A stretch of DNA of 64,000 nt, from assembly GCA_963576475.1 (NCBI GenBank), contig OY754970.1, forward strand, positions 28,037,091-28,101,090. The letters are read 5' to 3'. Under the pieces are notes generated by a model. It had not been told where the DNA came from, did no database searches, and saw only the letters and a list, made by a program, of their open reading frames with translations. Source of the stretch: Molanna angustata. Taxonomy: Eukaryota; Arthropoda; Insecta; Trichoptera; Molannidae. Positions 45,310 to 58,499 of the stretch are shown here, piece by piece. A program made the translations under genes and the position numbers. How positions within the stretch are numbered: the first letter of the stretch is position 1; every line of letters starts with the position of its first letter.

Positions 45310-46240
45310 TTATCAAACGAAATTCTGGAAGTACTTAACATAGTTTAGTGGATCTGTTTCAATAAATTGATCCGTTCTTTGAAAAGTGTGCTTTAAGTGG
45401 AAATTGGGCAACCTAAATATAAACGATATGAAGTTAAAGGATTAATATTCTTTATTTGCTCACAGCTGAAGCAATTCCCTTCGATGTTGTTGTGATATTA
45501 AAATGCCTCGAAAATAAACTAATGGATGAAATTAATGGATATAAAATTCCAAAACAAAAAAGTGGTCAGAGACATTAATTTAGCGATTTTATATTGCGGT
45601 ATTTATCAAATGAGTGCAGAATCGCGAAGAAAATAAATAAATTTTCGTGGAAGCGTGATTAAGACAACCCTTCACCTTCTGCTTCCTTTATCGCTCTATT
45701 TGTGTATTTTAATTACAGTAATTATGAGCTAATGACTGTTGTCCCTTTTTCTTATCCCGCCAAATGGCTCGCATCACGCAATATGGCGGACAGATTTCCC
45801 GCCCAGCCGCGTCTACTTTTTATGAAAAGCGATGATTTACGGAGGCATCTAGACTCCTGAGAAAAGACTCGTGACGGTGGAAAGGATATTTGGTTTAGAA
45901 ATTAAACACCAATTTGAATAATCCTATGACGTATTAAAATATAAATGGGGCGTGAGGGGTGAAATTAAATTAATTGAAGGCGTGACGAATTTTAGTGCCC
46001 AGGAAATATTTCACAAGGCTACATCATCTAATGAAGATGAACAAAGTCAGATAAACTCATCGTTAGTCAATTTAAAATGCAAATCGATGGTTCATTTTTT
46101 TGTCGTCGTACAAATATGATATGATAATATTTACATCGTACGATTCAGATTTCATTGAAATGTGCACAAGAAACTCATATTTATTTGCCACCAAATTAAA
46201 GACCTTTAAATTATTATCTATATTGAAATTATTTATTATG
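45310..46240. other. spacer
   Basis: No gene recognised; a GC-richer patch at 45740-45900 is unassigned. Confidence 0.4.
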
Positions 46241-46244
46241 CAAT

Positions 46245-46600
46245 AGTACAAAGTAGTCTAGAGTATGGAATAATAGGCTGGGGAGGGATGGCAAAAACGC
46301 TACTTGCTCCGATTGAAAGAACACAAAAATCAATAAAAAGGTAATGGACAAAAGACCTAAAAGATACCCCACAGAACAAATAAATATAGACAGTGGATTT
46401 TTGGATGTTAGACAGCTCTTAGTTTTTGTTTATCCTGGTTGTCGATGTTCTAAGTGAATGGAGTATCTAAAAAAAAAGAAAAGAAAAGAAATCATTTGAT
46501 CGCAGAGTAGCCATAGCAATTCAAAACTAGTACTGCCTCAGAACATACTATGTCTAGCGAGGCAGTAAAATTTCCAATGTGTGAAAAAAAAATAATAATA
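46245..46600 (+). pseudogene. Jockey-like RT C-terminal fragment
   Basis: VQSSLEYGIIGWGGMAKTLL, APIERTQKSIK, then FLDVRQL-like residues, as in the thumb and post-thumb of Jockey/CR1 polymerases. Multiple stops. Confidence 0.65.
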
Positions 46601-46689
46601 ATTGTAAAATTGTAATTAGGTAGAAACTAAAAAATAAAATTGTATTTTTGTTCCTTTGTAATAATTTATTTATAATGTTGGAAATATAC

Positions 46690-46730
46690 TATTTATTCAT
46701 TCATTCATCCATTCATTCATTCATTAATAT
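46690..46730. repeat. (CATT)n short array
   Basis: About ten TTCA/CATT units with one change. Confidence 0.85.
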
Positions 46731-46739
46731 CTAAATATG

Positions 46740-48080
46740 TATTTATATTTAATTAAGATGTAAAAGGGATAATTTCTTACATTATATAAAAAAAACAATT
46801 GAAAAAAGCAAATATTTACTATTTATTTTATTTTCTTATTATATGTCTTCTTCTTGTGTTATTCCGTTCATAAAGGTCGGTGGTCATAAAGGCTGTCTTC
46901 ACATGTTTACTATGAACCTAAATGTGTGCGATGCAGTGCTTTTTGCAAAGCACTGCCTCAAATTATGTCTTGCGATGCATTAATATGAACATTTTTTTTT
47001 TAAATAAAAAAAATGAATATGTCCCTGCTCTCAAGTATTGAATGACATTATTTTGCATCTTCAAGTTTTCACAAAAAAAAACAACTACCTGCGCTACAAG
47101 GATGTAACCTTCACTTAATTATATACACTGAAAAAAAATTCATGTTAAAATAACCGAAATAGTGAACATAAAACATTTCGTTTTGTGCTACTAAATATTT
47201 AGTGCTCTCAACCAAACAGTACAGTCATAAATAGTAAGACTTTTAATTCTGAAAACAAAGGATTCGCTAAAAACGCAGATAGCCAGTTTGGTTGTCGTAA
47301 TTTTTTTTCAGTTTATATTCTGTGTTTATTATCAATTTTAACTTATTTCGATTATATAATTCTTATTAAATTTTGCGGTGTGTGTTCTTGAACTGATTCG
47401 TATGCGGGAACTTATGACACCCGTTTTATCGCTGAAAGTATTCATCTTGAATAATTCAACGGCAAAAACTTTTATTTTAATTAAATATCCTTTTAGAGTA
47501 AAAAATAACCTTGGGAAATCTTATGAATTCGTCGTTTTAATAATTAATTATATAATTTCGCGCTGTTGCCGCCTTCGCGGACGATGAAAAAGTTGCGAAT
47601 TAAAAAATGACACGGAGAGTTGTAAAAAAAAGAATAACAACATAATGGACCCCTCGACTCTGCCCCACTTAATTACGGAGCTTGTTCAACGCAAATGAAA
47701 CTAAGACTTAACGCATTGTTTGTTATTGTTGTCGCTGGTAGCCGGGAGATGAATCCGCAGTGTCTTCTAGCTTTTATGGCCGCACTTAAGGGCAAAGTTA
47801 GGGACATCCATGCTACAGACAAATCACCCCGACTCCCTTCTTCCGCTGATGAAAATATGTAGCTCTTCGCTCACATTTTCCTAGATTAGTGTTATTCCTG
47901 TTTGCAACTGAGCGTGCAGTAGAGTTTATTTCATACTGTCATTTAATTATACCCCGGCACTTATTAAAAAGAAAGATATCTTGAATTGGGCAACGTTCTT
48001 TTTTCAATATTTTTTAACGTTTATGTAATGAAGTCTATTTAGAATTATTTATTTATTTATATTTAGGAAACAAAAAGCTT
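46740..48080. other. AT-rich spacer
   Basis: No gene. 47129-47250 shares blocks with 40912-41250. Confidence 0.4.
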
Positions 48081-48084
48081 AATA

Positions 48085-48240
48085 CATTATAATTTATTTA
48101 TTTATTTATTTATTACATACACGGCCTCTTGGCCATTAAAAAAATATGGTAAAAATAAAACAAAACGCATTAAACAAAAGAAAAACAACACAATAATTCA
48201 TAAAAATACAAAATCCTTCACACAATTCGAAATATGTCCC
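48085..48240 (-). repeat. LINE 3' UTR-like end
   Basis: On the minus strand AATGGCCAAGAGGCCGTGTA is followed by TAATAAATAAATAAATAAAT, a common LINE terminus form; similar ends appear near 14880 and 63330. Confidence 0.45.
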
Positions 48241-48472
48241 ACTCCGATTCGTCCAAATTTATCTGTCTGAATTTTAGTATATGAGAAATGTCAAAAAGTT
48301 GACTGCATTTATACGGACCTCATTACGTCGAACCGCGCGGATGAAATCCTTTTACACAAGCGCCCGTTGGTTAATAGACGTTTTCGTACTCTGAAACGAA
48401 TCAGAATAATGTAATAATAATGAAATATTAACAATTATGCCAATAATATGTTTATCTTGCATTTTATCATTT

Positions 48473-48523
48473 GATGTATCTAGTATTTTATTTTTATATA
48501 ACACATAAAATACTAGATACATC
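48473..48523. repeat. perfect 19-bp inverted repeat
   Basis: Arms 48473-48491 (GATGTATCTAGTATTTTAT) and 48505-48523 flank a 13-base loop. No flanking duplication recognised. Confidence 0.85.
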
Positions 48524-48539
48524 ATGTTTTTATATAAAA

Positions 48540-48700
48540 ATTTGAACATTATAAAATATAACGCGGTAGATTATTAAAATCATTTCATCGAGCTAATCCT
48601 TCGTCCCTCTTCAAATCTGACTTAAGAAAATATTTATTCAACCATAATTATAATTTAACTCCCTGTTATATTTATTGCATAAATAACTGAACAACACGGC
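48540..48700 (+). pseudogene. Jockey-like LINE extreme C-terminus
   Basis: KSFHRANPSSLFKSDLRKYL then FNHNYNLTPCYI resemble the final basic helix of Jockey/CR1 proteins. Confidence 0.45.
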
Positions 48701-48704
48701 ATTG

Positions 48705-49320
48705 AAAATGAAGGAGAAAAAAATTTAAGGGGGGCAGAACCCACTACTGATAGTACCTAATGTTGGATTGAAATTGAACAATTATTTTAAATTTATCAAG
48801 TTCTTCTATTCCAAGTTAGTAATCAAAGTAAATTTTAATGAATAATCTAAAAGGCATGCGAGCAGTCATATTACAATTTACTATCAAACATGTTGGTACC
48901 CAACAGCTAAATTTCAATGTAAAACATTGGGCCTTACTATTTATAATACGAGTTAAATCCGATGCAAGTATCAGCTTAAACACAAATTGCAAATAGTAAG
49001 TAAGACCCATACGGTCTTATTAGATTTCGTTAAAAGCTTACTAAACGCGCAACTAGATAAGCACGACTAAAATAGTTAAGAACGGTATTAAAAAATCTTA
49101 CTTATAAACTTATACTAAGATGTGACTAACTATCTCACCGAATTGTTTACGAACACGCTCAATTATTTTTTTCGTATGGCCGCATTGGCTTCACAGATGT
49201 CAAAAAATAGATAAATGCGTGCAATTTTCGGATGACTGACATCGAATACAAACACCGCGTTGAGTCAATTTAAACACGATAGCGATGAAGAATAACAAGG
49301 ACAAACGTTATAAGGATTAC
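48705..49320. other. spacer
   Basis: No gene recognised. Confidence 0.35.
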
Positions 49321-49324
49321 ATTT

Positions 49325-49560
49325 TTCTGTTGATCTCAAATATGCATCGGATCATATTATGTGAAAGATCAGCCATTAAGAAATAATTGATATGACGCGT
49401 TAGTCAAGCGTTAAACAACCTCTCGACCTGTCCTAACTTGACGCATATGAAATAAAAGTGCAATAAAGATAGTCACGGTTTATAAGTAAACTTTTCCGTT
49501 AATCACGCTCTATTACCAGATACTATAATAGTTTACGTTTATAATTAAGACGGTTAATCT
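49325..49560 (+). repeat. dispersed repeat, partner of 41440-41695
   Basis: Same block order as the partner; roughly 70-75 percent alike by eye. Confidence 0.6.
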
Positions 49561-49564
49561 CTAG

Positions 49565-50440
49565 ATAAAGGAAACTGTTCAATCTTAAAATAAGCAACTC
49601 GAATTTGGGTTACTCTCCTTTAAACGGAGTCTAAATAGCGTCACTTACAGGCGGAATATAATTAATTACTACATACAGTATTAACTAATTATATTTTAGA
49701 TTATATTTTAGTGTATAAAATTTTATATAATGTTCCTATAAAAACTAAAAGGGATGCCTGTTGTTTTTACCCCAATTAAAATACTTTTGTATTTTCAATG
49801 TTCTATTCATTTTCAGTATTTTTTTAATATACTAAATTTTTATTCATTTCACATATGACATTGAAATTACCAAGGTAAACGACAAACGTAAACCAAGCAC
49901 CTCAATCTGCTAATATGACAAATCCATCAAAACAACCCTCACAATTTATTTTCCTCTCAAAAACACTAACAAAACACCTTTTGCGCGTAGTTAAGGAGAA
50001 ATACCGCGACACCGGGGTAAAGATCAAACTTTTTTCTTGGCGGGTGAGGTGACAAATAAAGAATTTGCATTTAAATAGGACATTTCCATCTGTGATGAGT
50101 GGAGGAGGCAGCCCATCCATCCACTCAGCTCTGGCACCCTGGCAACAACCTGGCACCCATCCATCTGCCGGCGGGCAAATTGAACCTCTTGAAAAATGTT
50201 CCGTGTAATATGCACCTTGACACCCCGCGGTATAAATGTTTGGAAATATATCAACTTTATATAAATACACACGGATTAATGTCATCCAAGCCCTTTTTTG
50301 GAAACTATCAATCGCTTGACACTTGTGTATTTTGAATTGTTTTACGTGCTAATTATTTACTTATTTTTTCTCTGGAATATATAACCATGTAATTAACGAT
50401 TCGTCATACTTTTAACAATAGTAGGTATTAATTATTTATA
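49565..50440. other. spacer
   Basis: A GC-richer patch at 50090-50240 (CACTCAGCTCTGGCACC, CTGCCGGCGGGC) gives open frames on both strands, but no domain is recognised. Confidence 0.4.
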
Positions 50441-50445
50441 TTGAA

Positions 50446-52327
<1,882 letters not shown>

Positions 52328-52344
52328 ATAACACGGTGTTTTTT

Positions 52345-52545
52345 CATCTAATTAATCAAACTGTCGATTTGTTCGATCGATCAAACAGATCGACAATGTT
52401 TCAAACCAGGATCCGCAAGATTTTGTATGGTTAGGTCTACATTTTTCATAGTTTTCAACGATGAAGTAAAAAAACACCAACTTAGATGCTTCGCAGCATA
52501 TATGTTATGCATATGGATTAACTCAGAATCCGGAGCAGATCATAA
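52345..52545 (+). mobile_element. end of the ATCCAACTGTCGAT element
   Basis: AAACTGTCGATTTGTTC, GATCGACAATG, GTATGGTTAGGTCTAC and CTTAGATGCTTCGCAGCATA are in the same order as the inverse of 25930-25745. Confidence 0.6.
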
Positions 52546-52583
52546 ACTTATTTATCTTTTTGTGCATAATAAGAAAATATATT

Positions 52584-52632
52584 GCACACTAGCGGGCTTA
52601 TTGCCATAAGGCAATTTCTTCCAACCAACCAT
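52584..52632 (-). repeat. SINE family 3 body hairpin
   Basis: Stem ATTGCC (52600-52605) and GGCAAT (52610-52615), loop ATAA; flank TTCTTCCAACCAACC shared with the other three copies. Confidence 0.6.
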
Positions 52633-52639
52633 GTTACCA

Positions 52640-53110
52640 AGTATGACAAAATTGTGATCAATAAAAAAATGAAAGCAAAAAAATAACAAAGAAAATATAC
52701 ATATTACATTAAGGTTACTATAAAAACAGAAAAATAAATCAAATACTACATAGCAAAAAATTGATAGGGTAAGGACAAGGAGAGGAAATCGGGATCAGGT
52801 GTTCAGGGATAAATATTCCTTCTTTAGTGTGTATGTGTGTGTGAATTTTATTTTTGTTGGTATTGCCTCTTCCTTCTCTATTATTCGAGTCCTCGCTTTG
52901 AATATATATACGGATGGTCCTTATAAATTTGTTCACCATTCTGACGATGCTCAGCATAGAGCGATACCGTTGAACGGGAGTCGCGTTTGCGAAAAAAATT
53001 AAAAGAACTTAAAATAATTTATATTTTTTTCATAATTCTAGTTGATTATTGAGTTCTATCATGAAGTGACAGTTTCATACGTTGAAAAAAATTACATCAA
53101 TTGAGTGAAT
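52640..53110. other. spacer
   Basis: No gene recognised. Confidence 0.35.
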
Positions 53111-53114
53111 CATA

Positions 53115-53905
53115 TTTGATAAGGGGCACACGACCAACTTGGTTGACAACCTTGTAATCAACATGTCATGTTGACGACAATGTTGAGCGTCTGTGGGCAT
53201 ATTGGCGGTTGATATTTCATGTTGACAACAATGTTGAGACAATATCAAATCGGTTTGATATTTAGTGAGCGGAGCTTGATGTTGGTGACGATGTTTAGCG
53301 TGTGTGGGACGGTTGACAACCAAGTTGATCAACATCTCAGTATGTTTCAATTTTTTGAACGCGACGGAACAGTAAAGTACCTATGTAAAAGTTTAAATTT
53401 GCACAGAGTATTTATTGCCTGTTTATTTATTTTATTTTTTGTTCGTATTTGTTGATGTAAATATTTAATAATCTTATATGTAGGTACCTATGTGATTATC
53501 CTATGTTTAGTTAATATATTTTATTTTAAAAAATGATGTGTACTTCTAATTATTAATTATTGCTCACTTTTTTATGTTTATAATAAAATATATAATTTGA
53601 TTTTAAAGTCTTTTAATTTGAAAATAACCTAAGAGTATATCTTGAAATATGTCCAGTATACCAAATATTCCAAGTTGGGTGGATTTTTTCGAAAATTTTC
53701 GAGATTTTGTGGAAAATAAAGCCTGAAATAATAAATTAAATTATAAATTCACTTTAAAAGATGCAAAAAATTCACGCACCAACTTGTTGATTCAATAGAA
53801 ACATCATCGGAAATGATGTTGATCAACTTGGTTGTCAACCTCCCGTTCGGTATTCAACAATGTTGACAAACATTATTGTCAACCAAGTTTGTCGTCTGTA
53901 GGCCG
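53115..53905. mobile_element. DNA element with repeated subterminal motifs
   Basis: Left part starts GCACACGACCAACTTGGTTG; the right end, inverted, reads CAGACGACAAACTTGGTTGA. Three ~65-bp subterminal repeats with TGTTGACAACAATGTTGAG-like phrases lie at 53140-53340, with inverted counterparts at 53810-53890. The middle is AT-rich and non-coding. Likely a non-autonomous transposon; superfamily unknown. Confidence 0.6.
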
Positions 53906-54195
53906 CTTTAAAAAGATCTATTACGATACGTATAAAAAAATATCTCTAATGAAATAAATAAATGAAAATGCTCAATTTGATTCAATGAATCTCAAAGCGT
54001 TTCTCAAACAACTTTCACTTGTACGAAACCATAAGAAATCATTCATCCAATATGACTTGTTCTCTCTCTTTTTCTTTTATCTTCTCACAGTAGGGAGGGT
54101 TCAAATAATAATCGTCTGGTTTATTGAAGATAATAATTGATTGGATACTCAAAGGAACACCTTCGGGGGTAAACATAAACCAGTAGGTAACTTAC

Positions 54196-54411
54196 CTTAA
54201 TAACTTGCTTGTGGCTTTTCTGTTTCAATGCTACTGAACAAAGCTCCTGTTGTTTGTAAAACATATTCATCTTTGAACCCAAACGTTGGTCACTTCTTAA
54301 ACAAAGATTTTTCAACAAAATTCTGTGAGGCACCAACTTAGAATGGTGCTTCCACTCCTTTCTGTTGTCGTTTTTGAGTGTTCCGTAACAGCCAGAAAAT
54401 CGTAAACACAA
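54196..54411 (-). CDS. possible coding exon with GTAAGT donor
   Basis: An open minus-strand frame ends AAG followed by GTAAGT at 54196, a consensus 5' splice site. Its peptide (KEWKHHSKLVPHRILLKNLC, SDQRLGSKMNMFYKQQELC) looks protein-like, and I do not recognise it as a retroelement. The 5' boundary is unclear; an AG at 54362-54363 would start the exon at 54361. Function unknown. It could be a decayed repeat instead. Confidence 0.3.
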
Positions 54412-54444
54412 CAGGCAAAAATAACACGTCTCATAGTTCAGCGA

Positions 54445-54562
54445 TGAGGTTCACCACCCTTTCTGAATGAAGCCTTTTCATGTGAGACGAGACTGGTGTG
54501 TGGCATACTCACATTTGTTGTTCCCTTTTATAAGGTTATATGCTTTGATGGCATGAATGAAT
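54445..54562 (+). repeat. (ATGA)n-tailed dispersed repeat
   Basis: GTTCACCACCCTTTCTGAAT, GTGAGACGAGACTGGTGTG, TTCCCTTTTATAAGG and GGCATGAATGAAT are shared with 42440 and 21960. Confidence 0.55.
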
Positions 54563-54620
54563 TTCAACTTAATGTGTTCATTGGACATAATAATGTATGT
54601 TTCGTCTCTAATGTAAGGTC

Positions 54621-55168
54621 AATACCCACAATATCCAATTGTGGGTATTGCCCCCCCTACGATCAGACGGCGTGTTGCAGCAGAAGTCGAACGGAGCAAG
54701 AAGAAAACTGACCCTAGACATCCAATGTATGGCTCACAGCCGCATCAGTGCAGACTCAAGTCCAGAAGAAGCTTCCTGGAGTTAAGCTTCCGCCCCTATA
54801 GTTGGCCTCCCCGAGGCCCGAAGGCTGTCACTGTGGCGTGATAGTGTCGAACGCACGCAGCTACCACCCGCGGAGGACGTGTCAATGGGACACAACCTGC
54901 CTTATCCAACATGGAGAGCGCTCAATAGGCTCAGAACGGGTGTCTCCTGCTGTTACAGTGACCTCAAGAAATGGGGTTACAGAGAGGAAGACATCTGCGA
55001 GTGTGGCGGCAGACAGGACAACGTGCACCTACTGTCATGTCCCATGACAGGAGCGACATGCACGCACCAAGACACAGTGATAGCGATCGCTATCACTAGT
55101 GGAATCCGAGTGGCTGAATATTGGGGGCTACGAATATGATGGTGTTCCGGACACGGAAAGTAAGTAAG
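54621..55168 (+). mobile_element. LINE C-terminal fragment with 12-bp target duplication
   Basis: TAATGTAAGGTC occurs at 54609-54620 and 55169-55180. The 3' end is a short (AAGT)n tail. A 12-bp inverted repeat (54621-54632 and 54638-54649) lies at the 5' junction, before coding sequence starts. Confidence 0.88.
54641..55139 (+). pseudogene. LINE protein C-terminus with zinc region
   Basis: IAPPTIRRRVAAEVERSKKK and PRHPMYGSQPHQCRLKSRRS in one frame, then, after a shift near 54830, SVERTQLPPAEDVSMGHNLP, TWRALNRLRTGVSC and CECGGRQDNVHLLSCP. This is the same protein family as 31291-31566. The CxC…H…C finger is intact but the frameshift kills the copy. Confidence 0.8.
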
Positions 55169-55184
55169 TAATGTAAGGTCTACG

Positions 55185-56585
55185 TCAATATTGATCTACT
55201 AATGACCAAATTATTTAAAAAATCAATCCTTATCAAAAACAAAACCTATGTGAATAGAATTAGAACCGACTTTCAACCAATAATTGTATGACACGTTAAG
55301 ATCAAATCAACATTGAAAAATGTAAAAATTTATAGTCTTACAGGAGATATCGTCCGATGGGGTAGGAATTGATGTAGATGGAACATGTGAATAGAATAAA
55401 CAGGGACAAAATACCCCGTCCACACTATACTACCAGGACGTAGTTTCCCAGGAAGCCCGTCCAAGATATGAAAAGACAATTTGTACACCACTTTTTAGAT
55501 GAACTAAAGAAAGACGAAGAAGAAGATAGACAAAATCTATACATCTACATTAACAACGGAGATTTACATAGGAAAAAAAATTCACCCACCCGAATAGTGT
55601 TGAATTAATGTGTAGCTGCGCTCCTCAATAGCTGCAATTTTCATATCCTCGACAGTTCTCGAAGATTTACAAATAACAGATCATCGCTATGCGTACAAAC
55701 CAATCGAGTACTTGCATTCATGCATCAACCGTCTAACTGAATTCAGTGTCGCGTCTATCGTAATTTTATTTATTCCGACCCTTGAAATCACGAACAGCTA
55801 AATTATTATTAAATAATATCAATGTTCAGTAGAATATAATAATTTTGATCATGTAAATTAATAAGTTATCTTTTATTTAAAACTCTTCATCATTTTAAAT
55901 TGTATTTCAAATATTGAACTGACTAACTTTTGCAATATCATATTCGGAAGTAGATGTTTAAATAATAAATCTTTTGAACACGCACATATAATCTTATCCT
56001 TCTGATAAATATTTTTTAAAGCAAACAATAAATATATACCCCTAAATATGTATGACATAATACCAGTTTATTGCTTAAATATAATTAAGTAAAAAAGTTG
56101 ATACAGACTTGTTTTCTAATTTATGTGTATATTGAATCCTCGATATATATTCAAAGAAAAATGGCCTGATTCCCTAATATATTGTAGGGTCCACGCTTTG
56201 TTTGCCTTTCTCAGAAAAACCCAAGGGAGGATAATTTCATTAGACACCCCCCTTTCTCAAAGATTTCTTTGTGGAAAGCGAGCCGAGTGATTAAAAATAT
56301 CTTACTAAATTATAATTGACGGTGAGTTCCTTCTTTACTTTATGATGAGCACCAAGCCGACAGTAGGATGAATTTACATTAAACATTTTTTTCTATCTCT
56401 GAAGCGTTTTCTTAAACATTAATCTCATTAAACCTCAAAACACTTCACACTTCGTGACTTCCTTCATTATTTTTGCAAACAATTAAGTTTTTTTTGTTTA
56501 CATTAGTCGAAAACCTTGTTTTCACTATGCAAAAGTATCAGTTTGATAATTTTTTTGTTACAAAAAACAATAACTGATATCATCT
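55185..56585. other. AT-rich spacer
   Basis: 55350-55520 contains a KRQFVHHFLDELKKDEEEDR-like open stretch and a GAAGAAGAAG run, perhaps an old LINE tail. The rest is unassigned. Confidence 0.35.
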
Positions 56586-56591
56586 TTTATA

Positions 56592-57151
56592 CAAGGTGTC
56601 TCAAAATAAAGTTTATATTTAGTGGATAGATTAAAAAAAAGTAAGCCGTGTATCGAAAAAATGTTTAATTATTATTAAAGTACACAATTTGGGAATTTAT
56701 TTCTTAAAAATAATATTGTCCAAACGTATTCCCTCGCCTTCGCAGCACTAATTTAATCGAACAGTATAATTACTTATGACGGCTCGGCAGGTCAACTCAA
56801 TGTATGGCTACCATTTCGTGACGGATATTTTCTTTCAAATGCGCCAGGGAAGTCGGATTACTGGCGTAAACTTTAGATTTAAGATAATCCTATAGGAAAA
56901 AGTCCATAGGTTAAATCAGGACTGCGTGGAGGCCAATTTATGTCACCTCTCCTGGAGATCAATTTGTCTGGGAAAATTTAACGAACTCGTGGCAGAGATG
57001 TATTGGACGTATGTGACGTTGCTCCGTCCTGCTGTAACCATGTTCTTTGTTTATAGCCAGGAAAGTTTTGCAGTTCAGGCACCAAGAAGTCGTTAAACAT
57101 CTCCATTTAACGCTCTGAATACAAATATAAACTTTCTTTTGAGACACCTTG
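56592..57151 (-). mobile_element. mariner/Tc1-like element, internally deleted
   Basis: TA duplication at 56590-56591 and 57152-57153. Terminal inverted repeats of 29 bp (56592-56620 and 57123-57151; CAAGGTGTCTCAAAA…) with one mismatch. At 560 bp it is less than half a full mariner-type element. Frameshifted transposase remnants remain in between. Confidence 0.88.
56660..57120 (-). pseudogene. mariner/Tc1-like transposase remnant
   Basis: Pieces on the minus strand: KTFLAINKEHGYSRTEQRH, then a PMDFFL*DYLKSKVYASNPT-like stretch (family motif LTPLDYFLWGYLKSKVY) and HLKENIRHEM. These correspond to the C-terminal part of DDE transposases of this superfamily. Stops and shifts are numerous and the N-terminal DNA-binding domain is missing. 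Confidence 0.75.
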
Positions 57152-57154
57152 TAA

Positions 57155-57823
57155 TTTATGATGATATTGCATATTAAATGCATTAATAACTGACATTCAA
57201 TATCGTTAATCTCTATTATAAAATGACAAATATATAAAATAGCTAACAAATAGTTCCTTACAAGTCAACTAGAGTCAAAAATCTATTAATTTTATTCATC
57301 TTATAATAGCATCGTTTCTCATTGTTACTCATATAAAAAGAGTAGGTATTAAAAGTTCGTAGAATTGTTAGTTTCATTATACCTATATAATTATCATTTC
57401 TACAATAAAACGCTGTCTAAAACGCTAAAATCAAAATATGAAATGAATTGGTTTTAGGACACCATTCCTTTTCCTCCAGAAAAATTAACTGACAATAATT
57501 ATTATTAGATTTTGGAATATTGTTTTCGTCTGTCTGCAATCTAATGTATTAACTACCCTCATTATATTATCTAGCTTAGACATTGTAAGCAATAAAAGTT
57601 AGATGACGTCACAACACGTCCAATATAATTTCTCTTCTCTTCTATTGTGTCGTGGATTCTGTCAACATAATAATACATTGCAATGCCATCTATAGGATGG
57701 TTCAAACCTTTACGTATGTACGTACATTTTTTTCATGGTGTTATTATGATATATAGATTTGTTGACATAAATTAATATTTCATTGTATCTCAAAATGATT
57801 TGATATTAACGTTATTTTATATC
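57155..57823. other. AT-rich spacer
   Basis: No gene recognised. Confidence 0.4.
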
Positions 57824-57831
57824 ATAATGTA

Positions 57832-58490
57832 TACATACATACCATCACGCCATGTCCCTTACGGGGTAAGCAGAGAGAATCGAGCGCCATACTTCTCTAT
57901 TTTTGCACACATTTCTGGCTTCCTTTACATCCATGCATCGTCTCATACATGCTCGTCGATTGTTCAAACTTTTTATGTTTCCTTCTTTAAAAATATCATT
58001 CACATGGTCATGCCATCCCTTTCTGGGGCGACCTCTGCTATTCACTCCATCTCTTGCACCCATGTATATTTTTTTGGTCAGTCGTTCATCGTTCATTCTT
58101 TCTATATGTTCAAACCACCTTAAAGCATTCACTTTCATTTTACATATAATATCCTTCTTTAACTTGAATTCTCTCCTTATGTCCTCATTTTTTATTCTAT
58201 CATATATCGTTCTATTACATACTCTTCTTAATGATCTCATTTCTACAGCATTTATTCTACTTTCAAGTGTTCTTTGCCAGGTCCATGTTTCACTAGCAAA
58301 CGTCAAAGTAGGCACCATAATTGCATTGTGTACTGCAATTTTGGCTTCCTTTGAGATGCTTGGATCGGCCATTACTGGTCTAAGTGCTCCGTTTATTCTA
58401 TTCCCTGCCATAACTCTTCTTTCAATATCTTTATCGGGTCTTCCATTCCGTTAAAACATACTCCCCAAATATAAATATTCCTCAACTTAT
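57832..58490 (-). mobile_element. LINE fragment with (TATG)n tail, best copy
   Basis: ATAATGTA at 57824-57831 and 58491-58498 is the probable target duplication. Same 3' end as the copy at 11267-11884. Confidence 0.82.
57845..58411 (-). CDS. LINE protein C-terminal 188 aa, clade unassigned
   Basis: The region follows the RT thumb of a non-LTR retrotransposon. The visible order is MAGNRINGALRPVM, VPTLTFASETWTWQ, NAVEMRSLRRVCNRTIYDR, LRWFEHIERMNDERLTKKIY, GRPRKGWHDHVNDIFKEG and RSILSAYPVRDMA. In the same frame upstream a YLYLGSMF motif (RT thumb) precedes one TAA, so the stated methionine is not the natural start. The frame of 188 codons is otherwise intact, indicating a fairly recent copy. 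The RT catalytic part is missing by truncation. Confidence 0.85.
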   Translation of the reverse strand: MAGNRINGALRPVMADPSISKEAKIAVHNAIMVPTLTFASETWTWQRTLESRINAVEMRSLRRVCNRTIYDRIKNEDIRREFKLKKDIICKMKVNALRWFEHIERMNDERLTKKIYMGARDGVNSRGRPRKGWHDHVNDIFKEGNIKSLNNRRACMRRCMDVKEARNVCKNREVWRSILSAYPVRDMA

Positions 58491-58499
58491 ATAATGTAA

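Noticed and set aside
45092..45338. Two near-identical proteins on opposite strands
   Set aside because: Caused by the 70-bp perfect inverted repeat, not by paired genes.
53140..53340. Tandem satellite
   Set aside because: Only three imperfect units with inverted counterparts at 53.8 kb, better explained as subterminal repeats of one DNA element.
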